Part shown: positions 13,646 through 20,305 of the stretch, piece by piece
Layout of the letters: each line of letters begins with the position of its first letter
Position numbering within the stretch: position 1 is the stretch's first letter
From: Microbacterium sp.
GTDB taxonomy: Bacteria; Actinomycetota; Actinomycetes; Actinomycetales; Microbacteriaceae
DNA length: 26,392 nucleotides
Direction: 5' to 3'
Assembly: GCA_003524435.1 (NCBI GenBank)
Contig: DQHP01000147.1
Coordinates: 1 to 26,392 of the forward strand
Position numbers and translations under genes: made by a program
Notes under the pieces: generated by a model
What the model saw: only the letters and a program-made list of their open reading frames with translations
The model's database searches: none
Told to the model about the DNA's origin: nothing

Positions 13646-15535
13646 ATGACCCTCCTCACTCCGCATCATGACGGCTCACCGCTGTATGTGTCTGACCTCG
13701 CGCCGGAGCTTGGTGATGTTGTCACCGTGCGTCTGCGTGTGCCGTTCGATTACGGCCCGCTTGCGGCGGTGCGCACGCGCTCGAATCCTGACCACGAGCC
13801 GGAATGGACGGATGCTGTCCGCATCGGTGCCGCAGACGGTTGGGAGTGGTGGCATGCGCCGGTTACGGTGCGCAACGCGCGCCACGGTTATCGGTTCATG
13901 CTGCAGCACGCCGATGGTGCTGTGGAGTGGGTGAATCAGACCGGTATCCACCGGCTCGAGACGCTAGACGCCGAAGACTTCGCGCTCGTCGCGCACCCGG
14001 CTCCGCCAGCGTGGATGAACGAATCGGTGATGTACCAGGTGTTCCCGGATCGGTTCGCTCGCTCGGCGCAGGCTGATGAACATCCGGCTCCCGACTGGGC
14101 GATCCCGGTCACGTGGGAGACTCCGGTCGACCCTGTTCTTCCCGGGCGCTCGCAGCAGTTTTACGGTGGAGACATTCCCGGCATCATCTCGAAGCTTGAC
14201 CACATGGTGACACTGGGGATCAACCTGCTGTATCTGACTCCCGTGTTTCCCGCGGCGTCGAACCACCGCTATGACGCGGCAAGTTTCGACGGCATCGACC
14301 CGCTTCTCGGCGGCGAAGCGGCCTACATTCAGCTTGTCGAAGAGGCTCATGCCCGCGGCATCCGGGTCATCGGAGATCTCACCAGCAACCATTCCGGCGA
14401 CCGCCACGAATGGTTCCAGGCGGCACTGGGAAATCCGGGTGCGGTCGAGGAGAACTACTACTACTTCACGAACGACGACAACACCGAGTACGAATCGTGG
14501 CTCGGGACGCCGACCCTGCCGAAGTTCAACTGGGAGTCTGAGGAGCTTCGCGAGCGGTTCATCTCGGGTGAGGATTCCATCGTTGCGAAGTGGCTGAAGC
14601 CGCCCTACAACGCTGATGGTTGGCGCATCGATGTGGCAAATATGACCGGACGCCTCGGCGACGTCGACGTGAACGACGAAGTGCGCCAGCTGCTGCGCGA
14701 GACAATGCTGCGTGTGAACCCCGACACGGTGCTGCTGGGGGAATCGACGAACGACGCCGCGAGCGATCTGCAGGGCGACGGGTGGCACGGTGCGATGACG
14801 TACCCATCGTTTACTCGTCCGCTGTGGGGGTGGCTGAGTGAGCCGAACGGCGAGGCGTATCTGACTGCGCAGGGAGATACGGTCACAGAGCCATGGTTCT
14901 TCGGCCAGCCGATTGGCGGCATTCCGAGGTATACCGCAGCGGACTTCGTGGGCGCCGTAGTGCGCTTCACTGGCAGCATTCCGTGGCGCGTGCGGCTCGG
15001 GAACATGCAGCCGCTCGACACCCACGACACTGCACGCTTCGCGACGAACGCCGCGCCCGGCACCGTGCCACTTGCGCTCGGACTGTCGATGGCGCTGCCA
15101 GGACTGCCTGTTGTGTTCGCGGGCGACGAGTTCGGTCTTACCGGAATCGATGGCGAGATGAGCCGCACACCAATGCCGTGGGGGAGTGAATCGGAGCCGG
15201 CAACGGCGGAGGTGCTGTCGACGTACCGTTCGCTGATCGCGCTGCGGCGAGAGCATCCGGTGCTGGGAACAGGCGGCCTTAGGTGGGTGCACGTGGACGA
15301 TGAGACGATCGTCTTCGTGCGGGAAAGCGCCGAGGAGTCGGTGCTGGTGTTGGCGACGCGTGGCGGAGCAGACGTTGCGCTCGCCGCCGATGCTGTGGCC
15401 GGAGCTGCGGCGGCAGCGGCACTGTTTGGTGATGCGACGATTGCCGTGGCATCTGACGGGGCTGTTGCCCTCGCCGCCGACGGCCCCGCTTTCGCCGCGT
15501 GGTCGCTGCCGGGAGTGGTGGTTCCGGGCGCTTGA
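13646..15535 (+). CDS. GH13 alpha-glucan hydrolase (cyclomaltodextrinase/neopullulanase-like)
   Basis: A 629-residue glycoside hydrolase family 13 enzyme without signal peptide, thus probably degrading imported maltodextrins inside the cell. An N-terminal beta domain (about 1-125) precedes the barrel, which opens with Y-Q-V-F-P-D-R-F. Conserved regions: I, D244-L-T-S-N248-H249; II, D324-G-W-R-I-D329 (nucleophile D329); III, L-L-G-E366-S (acid/base E366); IV, T-H460-D461 (transition-state stabiliser). The C-terminal all-beta domain has an Ala-rich run near residues 580-595. ATG 13646 is preferred over the upstream in-frame GTG 13595: AGAAAGG lies 6 nt before it and the extra residues would be low complexity. 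It is last in the sugar operon. The 86-nt repeat copy 2 starts 13 nt after its stop. Confidence 0.9.
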   Translation: MTLLTPHHDGSPLYVSDLAPELGDVVTVRLRVPFDYGPLAAVRTRSNPDHEPEWTDAVRIGAADGWEWWHAPVTVRNARHGYRFMLQHADGAVEWVNQTGIHRLETLDAEDFALVAHPAPPAWMNESVMYQVFPDRFARSAQADEHPAPDWAIPVTWETPVDPVLPGRSQQFYGGDIPGIISKLDHMVTLGINLLYLTPVFPAASNHRYDAASFDGIDPLLGGEAAYIQLVEEAHARGIRVIGDLTSNHSGDRHEWFQAALGNPGAVEENYYYFTNDDNTEYESWLGTPTLPKFNWESEELRERFISGEDSIVAKWLKPPYNADGWRIDVANMTGRLGDVDVNDEVRQLLRETMLRVNPDTVLLGESTNDAASDLQGDGWHGAMTYPSFTRPLWGWLSEPNGEAYLTAQGDTVTEPWFFGQPIGGIPRYTAADFVGAVVRFTGSIPWRVRLGNMQPLDTHDTARFATNAAPGTVPLALGLSMALPGLPVVFAGDEFGLTGIDGEMSRTPMPWGSESEPATAEVLSTYRSLIALRREHPVLGTGGLRWVHVDDETIVFVRESAEESVLVLATRGGADVALAADAVAGAAAAAALFGDATIAVASDGAVALAADGPAFAAWSLPGVVVPGA

Positions 15536-15548
15536 GCCGCGGTGGCAT

Positions 15549-15634
15549 GTTCATAACTCCTCAGGCTTGAGGGTCTCGGCGCCTATCGAGGCCGTTCCGG
15601 GGCCGGAGGCACTCGTTCTTGAGGAGTTGTGAAC
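15549..15634. repeat. 86-nt inverted-repeat element, copy 2
   Basis: Left arm 15549-15565 (GTTCATAACTCCTCAGG) pairs with right arm 15618-15634 (CTTGAGGAGTTGTGAAC) over 17 bp, using two G-U type pairs, around 52 nt. It begins 13 nt after the GH13 stop. It shares with copy 1 (2447-2532) the exact length, the core AACTCC/GGAGTT, and an internal CCGGAGG(T/C)AC close to the right arm, while the outer 4 bp differ and stay paired. The left arm can instead fold with the adjacent TGAGG (CCTCA-GGCT-TGAGG, 15559-15572). It is probably a terminator or 3' element of the sugar operon and a member of a dispersed repeat family. Confidence 0.8.
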
Positions 15635-15663
15635 ACATCGGCGCGAGCCTCTGGGATTCGGCC

Positions 15664-15692
15664 CCACGCACGTACGGAGCTAGCGTGCGTGG
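15664..15692. promoter_or_regulatory. Inverted repeat upstream of padR (possible operator)
   Basis: CCACGCACG (15664-15672) and CGTGCGTGG (15684-15692) form a perfect 9-bp dyad with an 11-nt centre. It ends 5 nt before the TACCTT -10 box of padR, so it covers the -35 region. Autoregulation by PadR is plausible, though the motif is not the classical PadR ATGT/ACAT site. Confidence 0.55.
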
Positions 15693-15697
15693 CATGC

Positions 15698-15703
15698 TAC
15701 CTT
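15698..15703 (+). promoter_or_regulatory. -10 box for leaderless padR transcript
   Basis: TACCTT ends 7 nt before ATG 15711; no ribosome binding site is seen. It supports ATG 15711 over TTG 15702. Confidence 0.6.
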
Positions 15704-15710
15704 GTTATGC

Positions 15711-16037
15711 ATGACAGCTGACGTTGGCGCCCAGATGCGCAAGGGGGTGGTCGAGTACTGCGTGCTCGGCCTCCTTGCGCGCGAGCCGATGTACGGCTGG
15801 CAACTGGCCGAGGCGCTGACTGGTGCAGGGCTCATCGCCAGTATCGGCACGCTGTATCCGCTGCTCGGACGCCTGCGTGACAACGGCGCAGTGACCACCT
15901 TCGATATGCCGTCAGAGTCAGGGCCCGCCCGCAAGTACTATCGGCTGACCGACGTTGGCACCACGCAGCTCGCACAGTTTCGCACGCAATGGACGCCCTT
16001 CGCCCGTGTCGTCACGGGCCTCGTGGGAGAGGAATAA
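15711..16037 (+). CDS. PadR-family transcriptional regulator
   Basis: A 108-residue winged-helix regulator. The PadR core is evident: a V-V-E-Y-C-V-L-G-L-L-A helix, R-E-P-M-Y-G-W-Q-L, I-G-T-L-Y-P-L-L-G-R-L recognition helix, and R-K-Y-Y-R-L-T-D-x-G at the wing. ATG 15711 is chosen from the leaderless box; TTG 15702 (three residues more) and ATG 15735 are alternatives. It is followed after 2 nt by a HAAS-type membrane protein gene, a pairing common in Gram-positive bacteria, where the PadR controls its own operon. The inducing signal is unknown. Confidence 0.9.
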   Translation: MTADVGAQMRKGVVEYCVLGLLAREPMYGWQLAEALTGAGLIASIGTLYPLLGRLRDNGAVTTFDMPSESGPARKYYRLTDVGTTQLAQFRTQWTPFARVVTGLVGEE

Positions 16038-16039
16038 GC

Positions 16040-16684
16040 ATGACCACCACGGATGCCGCGCGCCAGCGCAACGAATTCATGGCACGCTTGGATGTCGCGA
16101 TGCAGAGCGTTCCGCACGGCATCGCGTCCGAGATCCGTGGAGGTATCGCAGAGGAACTCGAAGGGCTGGATGCCGAGGGCACCGCCGCCCGCATTGCGCA
16201 GCTGGGTGATCCTGTAGTGATCGCGCGCGAGGCTCATGTTGGCGCTCAGGATGCTCGGACGCCGCCGGGTTTCGTCGCAGCGGAGCCCAGGGCTGCGGTG
16301 ACCGCTACCAAAGGGTTCGCGATTGCAGCCGCCCTCGTGTTGAGCTTCGGAGGTATTCTCGTGCCGGTCATCGGCTGGATTGTCGGTGCTGTGATGGTCT
16401 GTGCCAGCTCATTGTGGAAGACCTGGGAGAAGGTCGTCGCCATTGTCGTTCCTCTCGGACTGGCCGCTACCGTGATCGTGTTCGGTCTGGGCGCGTGGAA
16501 TGCTGAGGCGCCTGAGCTGCCCGTGACCGAAACAAGAGCGGGCAATGGGGTCGCGGCGCCGATGGTGAGCGACCCGCTGGTGCCTGCCGCGTACGACGTT
16601 GTCTGGATGGGCGTCTTCGGACTCGGAGTCGTCCTGATCCCTGCATCAGGACTCTGGCTCCTCTGGCGCCTGCGCGGCCGCTGA
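16040..16684 (+). CDS. HAAS/DUF1700-type membrane protein, PadR partner
   Basis: A 214-residue protein. The first ~75 residues are a helical cytoplasmic domain (E-F-M-A-R-L-D-V-A-M, then the I-R-G-G-I-A-E-E-L-E and G-D-P-V-V-I-A-R-E-A blocks) typical of HAAS domains found next to PadR regulators. About three or four membrane helices follow: two around residues 90-125, one around 132-150, and one near 185-207. It ends in W-R-L-R-G-R. ATG 16040 follows GAGAGGAA by about 5 nt, 2 nt after the padR stop, so the pair is one operon. The last codons and stop lie inside a perfect 20-nt tandem duplication. The function is likely envelope-stress sensing or modulation by analogy only. Confidence 0.75.
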   Translation: MTTTDAARQRNEFMARLDVAMQSVPHGIASEIRGGIAEELEGLDAEGTAARIAQLGDPVVIAREAHVGAQDARTPPGFVAAEPRAAVTATKGFAIAAALVLSFGGILVPVIGWIVGAVMVCASSLWKTWEKVVAIVVPLGLAATVIVFGLGAWNAEAPELPVTETRAGNGVAAPMVSDPLVPAAYDVVWMGVFGLGVVLIPASGLWLLWRLRGR

Positions 16685-16710
16685 CCCGCCTGCGCGGCCG
16701 CTGACCCGCC
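16671..16710 (+). repeat. 20-nt tandem duplication spanning a stop codon
   Basis: Bases 16671-16690 and 16691-16710 are identical (TGCGCGGCCGCTGACCCGCC), and the GCC before each copy also matches. The first copy ends the HAAS gene (R-G-R-stop); the second recreates the same codons and stop in the intergenic region. The unit contains the 8-nt palindrome GCGGCCGC. Confidence 0.95.
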
Positions 16711-16759
16711 AGGACGTGCGGAAGTCTCAAACCGTCGAACCCGGAGTTACCCGGCGCGA

Positions 16760-17980
16760 CTAACCCGTAACGACGCGGCTTGATCCGCCGCTGACGGACG
16801 CGAGCATCTCGTCTTGCGTGACCTTGATTGCGAGCCACAGTGCGCCGGCGAGCACGGGATTGCTGGCGACGTGAGTGAGCAACACAGGCGGCCGCGCGGT
16901 CACGATGGCGTGCAGGTGATGCTGCACCAAAATGCGCAGGCGCTCGGATGCTGCGACAGCCAGGTCTCCGGCCAGCACAAGCAGTTCGGGGTCGATTATT
17001 GCGACTACGGCCGAGAGGCCGAGCGCGAGTCGACGGGCAATCTCGTCGAGCGCAGCCGATGCGCCTTCAGTGTCGGATGCGACGGCCTCCCGCATCGCTT
17101 CGACGGCAGTGTGGCCGGTGAACCCGTGTTCACGGAGTATCGCTTCGATCGCGGGCGCGCCAGCAAGTGCTTGCATCCCATTCGTGCCGTACTCCGGTGA
17201 TTCGGCGACGGTCGCAGCTCCCGGAACGGGCATCTCCGCGATCTCGCCAGCACCGCCAGTGAGTCCTCGGTGAAGCTGGCCGCCGAGCATCAAACCCATC
17301 CCGATCCCGTCTGAGATCCACAGCAGCGCGAAGTTGTCGAGACCTTCGGCGACGCCATGCACGTGCTCGGCAATTGTGGCGAGGTTCACGTCGTTGTCGA
17401 TGGACACCGGTGCGCCGATGCGATCTTCGAGTGCGCTCACCAAACCGCTGCACTGCCACCCGGGAATATGCGGGGCGAAACGAAGGCGGTCAGTCGTGGG
17501 GTCGATTGCTCCCTGGATGCCGATGACGACGCGATGCAAATCGGCGATGCTGATTGCGGCCGAGTCACAGACTCCGATGAGCGCGGCGTGAACCTGGGCC
17601 ACGGGGTCGGGAGAAGTTTCTGCCATCGGCAACTCAAAGGTGCCGACCAGTGCACCGGTGAAGTCGACGATCGCGGCGGCGATCCGTTCGGGGGTGACAT
17701 CAAGGGCGGCCATGTATGCGGCGCGCGCATCGATGCTGAACTGCTCAGCCGCGCGCCCAATCGTCGCATCGCGATTGCCATCGCTCTTAACAAGTGCCAT
17801 CTCGCATAACTGCGAGAGCAGGCGGGAAGCCGTCGGTTTCGAGACGCCGAGGCGTTCAGAAACCTCCGGCCTGGTCAATGGCCCATGATCCAGCAGCAGT
17901 CGCAGCGCGGCTCTGGCATTGATCGCACGAACCACGCCTGTGCCGGTAGGCGGGCTGATCGGCGTCGCAGAGTTGAGCAC
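16760..17980 (-). CDS. ROK-family transcriptional regulator (probable chitosanase-operon regulator)
   Basis: A 406-residue ROK repressor-type protein. An N-terminal winged helix (about 20-75) contains L-T-R-P-E-V-S-E-R-L-G-V-S-K-P-T-A-S-R-L-L. The ROK kinase-like fold follows, with D195-N-D197-V-N and G225-I-G-M-G. The zinc site is lost: the usual G-E-I-G-H is G-E-I-A-E, and no CxCGxxGCxE is found, only G-T-N-G. It is therefore unlikely to be a sugar kinase. GTG 17980 follows GAGGA by 4 nt. It is divergent from the GH46 fusion gene; in Streptomyces lividans the chitosanase repressor CsnR is also a ROK protein, so control of that gene is a good inference. The gap to the HAAS gene (16685-16759) has only weak hairpins. 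Confidence 0.88.
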   Translation of the reverse strand: MLNSATPISPPTGTGVVRAINARAALRLLLDHGPLTRPEVSERLGVSKPTASRLLSQLCEMALVKSDGNRDATIGRAAEQFSIDARAAYMAALDVTPERIAAAIVDFTGALVGTFELPMAETSPDPVAQVHAALIGVCDSAAISIADLHRVVIGIQGAIDPTTDRLRFAPHIPGWQCSGLVSALEDRIGAPVSIDNDVNLATIAEHVHGVAEGLDNFALLWISDGIGMGLMLGGQLHRGLTGGAGEIAEMPVPGAATVAESPEYGTNGMQALAGAPAIEAILREHGFTGHTAVEAMREAVASDTEGASAALDEIARRLALGLSAVVAIIDPELLVLAGDLAVAASERLRILVQHHLHAIVTARPPVLLTHVASNPVLAGALWLAIKVTQDEMLASVSGGSSRVVTG

Positions 17981-18066
17981 GGTGTCCTCGGAAATTTGGA
18001 TTCGGGTACTTCGGATGCTATCGAACGTAGGTCAGGCGAGCGTGCCGAGAAAGTAGGAAGTCGGCA

Positions 18067-18095
18067 TTGCGGACCGTATCTACTCAGTGTATAAC
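18067..18095 (+). promoter_or_regulatory. Promoter of the chitosanase-fusion operon
   Basis: TTGCGG (18067-18072) and TATAAC (18090-18095) are 17 nt apart. The predicted start near 18102 falls inside the dyad at 18094-18123. The rest of the 17981-18066 segment is the ROK 5' region. Confidence 0.6.
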
Positions 18096-18123
18096 TTTCG
18101 TAAAGAACGTTTCTTAACGAAGT
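18094..18123. promoter_or_regulatory. Dyad operator, likely ROK regulator binding site
   Basis: A 30-nt AT-rich dyad in GC-rich surroundings. Outer arms ACTTTCGT and ACGAAGT, and inner arms AAAGAA and TTTCTT, flank a central CG. It overlaps the -10 and transcript start of the downstream gene, as expected for repression. The runs of A and T spaced around a central CG resemble ROK/XylR-type sites. Confidence 0.55.
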
Positions 18124-18141
18124 ATTTCATCGGAGGAAAGA

Positions 18142-20301
18142 ATGCGTCATCGTCGACCATTGCTCGGCTTGCTCGCCGCGGCGGTCACAATTCCCCTCGT
18201 CGGGGGCACGCTAATCGCAGCCACGGCGCAAGCAGACACCCCCAGCCTGCGAGATCCGATCAAACGCGAGATGGCGCAAGAGATCGTTACCTCCGCAGAG
18301 AACTCGCGTCTCGACTGGTACAACATGTACGGCTACATCGAGGACATCGATGACGGGCGTGGCTACACAGGTGGAATCATCGGATTCACCTCTGGCACGA
18401 GCGACATGCTCGAACTGGTCGAGCGCTACACGGCCGACTACCCCGACAACGGACTCGCTGAGTATCTGCCCGCATTACGAGCAGTCGATGGCACCGAATC
18501 GCACGAGGGTCTTGGCGACGCGTATGTCGCGGCCTGGGAAGCGGAGGGGGATGTCGCGGAGTTCCAGAGGGCACAGCGCGATCTGACACGAGACTGGTAC
18601 TTCGAAGGCTCCGTTGATCTCGGACTTGACGACGGTCTTGGCGCGCTCGGGCAGTTCATCTACTACGACGCGGCCGTCGTCCACGGCTTCAGCGGAATGG
18701 AAGAGATCCGCAGCACCGCCATGGGCGATGAAGGTACTCCCGCTGAGGGTGGCAGTGAAACCGCGTATTTGAATGCCTTCCTCGATGCCCGCGTGATCGA
18801 GATGCAGACAGAAGCGGCGCACGAGGATGTTACCCGCATCGAGAACGCTCAGCGCCCGTGGCTTGAAGCAGGCAACCTTGACCTCGACACGCCGCTGACG
18901 TGGTCGGTATACGGCGATCCCTTCGAGATTCCGACCGATCCGGAACCCCATTGGCCAGCCAATGAAATCGGCGACGGAACGGGTGAAGTTGACCCCGGCA
19001 CCGATCCTGTCCCCTCAACGACGATTTCGAAGGATCGTCCTGCAACGGCATCCTCCGTCGAAGACTCGACCATGCCTGCGGCAAGTGCCGTAGACGGTGA
19101 TGAGGCGACGCGCTGGGCGAGCGAAGAAGGAGTTGACCCGCAGTGGATCCAGGTTGATTTGGGCGCTGGCGCGAACATCGACAGGGTCATCCTGAAATGG
19201 GAGGCCGCGTACGCGACCGACTACCGTATCGAGACTTCGGACGACGGCAGCAATTGGGCTGTGCTGGCAGAAGAATCAGCGGGCAACGGCGGTACTGACG
19301 AGCACGCAAACCTCGAGGGCACCGCTCGCTACCTGCGCGTCTCCGGCACGGCTCGTGGAACTGACTACGGCTACTCGCTGTATGAGCTTGAGGTCTACGG
19401 AACGCCTGGCGAGGGCGGCGATCCTGACCCTGACCCTGACCCGGATCCTGAGCCGGGTGCCGGCGCCTTCACCGTGGTCGGTGCGGGTGACATCGCGGGA
19501 GAGTTCTGCTCAACGCGCGGCGAGAAGACCGAAAATTCTGACTGTGAGCACTTTGAAACAGCCGATCGCGCACAGGAGATCGATCCTGCGTTCTACATCA
19601 CCTTCGGCGACATGCAGTACGACGACGGGCACCTGTCGGACTTCACATCTGTCTATGACAAGTCGTGGGGCAAGTTCAAGGACAACACCTGGCCGGTGCC
19701 GGGAAACCACGAGGCATACGACACCGATTGGGACGACGAACGCGAACTCGGAGACGAGGCCGCCTACCGCGAGTACTTCGGCGATCGTGCCACACCGGAA
19801 GGCAAGATGTGGTACAGCTATGACTACGGAAACTGGCACTTCATCGCGCTGAACTCGAATCGCCTGGACGAACAGGAACAGGTCGACTGGTTGGACAATG
19901 ACCTGGCGGCGAATGACAAGCAGTGCACGATGGCCTACTACCACCACCCTGTTGTCAGCTCAGGCGAGCATGGCTCTGTGCCGTACATGAAGCCGATCTG
20001 GAAGAAACTTGCCGACGCTGACGTCGAGATCGTGCTCAACGGCCACGACCACCACTACGAGCGTTTTGCGCCCATGGACGGCGATCTCCAGCCGTCCTCG
20101 ACAGGAACCGTTGAGATCATCAGCGGTCTGGGTGGGCATGAGATGCGTGACATCCCGAACGTCCGGCCGAACAGCGTCAAGCGCATCAACACTGCGTATG
20201 GCGTCTCGCAGCTCGACTTCACCGACACGACTGTTGTCCAGAAGTTCGTTGCCATCGACGGGACGGTGCTTGACGCCACCTCGACGATCACCTGCCACTG
20301 A
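18142..20301 (+). CDS. Secreted GH46 chitosanase - CBM32/F5-F8 - metallophosphoesterase fusion
   Basis: A 719-residue exported protein. A signal peptide (1-31, A-Q-A before D32) precedes a GH46 chitosanase domain (about 32-265) very close to Streptomyces N174 chitosanase. Catalytic residues are kept: E53 in S-A-E-N (equivalent to E22) and D71 in D-D-G-R-G-Y-T-G-G (equivalent to D40). Next comes an F5/8 type C (CBM32-like) domain (about 292-421) with S-A-V-D-G-D-x-A-T-R-W and W-I-Q-V-D-L-G. An Asp-Pro repeat linker (about 424-436) leads to a calcineurin-like metallophosphoesterase (441-719) with ligands D450, D490, N522-H523-E524, H602 and G634-H635-D636-H637. ATG 18142 follows GGAGG. It likely cuts chitosan and a phosphate ester outside the cell. 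It heads an operon with an MFS transporter. The three-part fusion is unusual. Confidence 0.9.
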   Translation: MRHRRPLLGLLAAAVTIPLVGGTLIAATAQADTPSLRDPIKREMAQEIVTSAENSRLDWYNMYGYIEDIDDGRGYTGGIIGFTSGTSDMLELVERYTADYPDNGLAEYLPALRAVDGTESHEGLGDAYVAAWEAEGDVAEFQRAQRDLTRDWYFEGSVDLGLDDGLGALGQFIYYDAAVVHGFSGMEEIRSTAMGDEGTPAEGGSETAYLNAFLDARVIEMQTEAAHEDVTRIENAQRPWLEAGNLDLDTPLTWSVYGDPFEIPTDPEPHWPANEIGDGTGEVDPGTDPVPSTTISKDRPATASSVEDSTMPAASAVDGDEATRWASEEGVDPQWIQVDLGAGANIDRVILKWEAAYATDYRIETSDDGSNWAVLAEESAGNGGTDEHANLEGTARYLRVSGTARGTDYGYSLYELEVYGTPGEGGDPDPDPDPDPEPGAGAFTVVGAGDIAGEFCSTRGEKTENSDCEHFETADRAQEIDPAFYITFGDMQYDDGHLSDFTSVYDKSWGKFKDNTWPVPGNHEAYDTDWDDERELGDEAAYREYFGDRATPEGKMWYSYDYGNWHFIALNSNRLDEQEQVDWLDNDLAANDKQCTMAYYHHPVVSSGEHGSVPYMKPIWKKLADADVEIVLNGHDHHYERFAPMDGDLQPSSTGTVEIISGLGGHEMRDIPNVRPNSVKRINTAYGVSQLDFTDTTVVQKFVAIDGTVLDATSTITCH

Positions 20302-20305
20302 CGAT

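Noticed and set aside
13964..15292. 442-codon open frame on the minus strand
   Set aside because: Antisense to the GH13 gene, rich in Arg, His and Cys with no recognisable domain; a shadow of the real frame.
19426..19455. Short GA(T/C)CCTGAC-type repeats in the fusion gene
   Set aside because: They encode the Asp-Pro linker between domains; an ordinary low-complexity linker, not a separate element.
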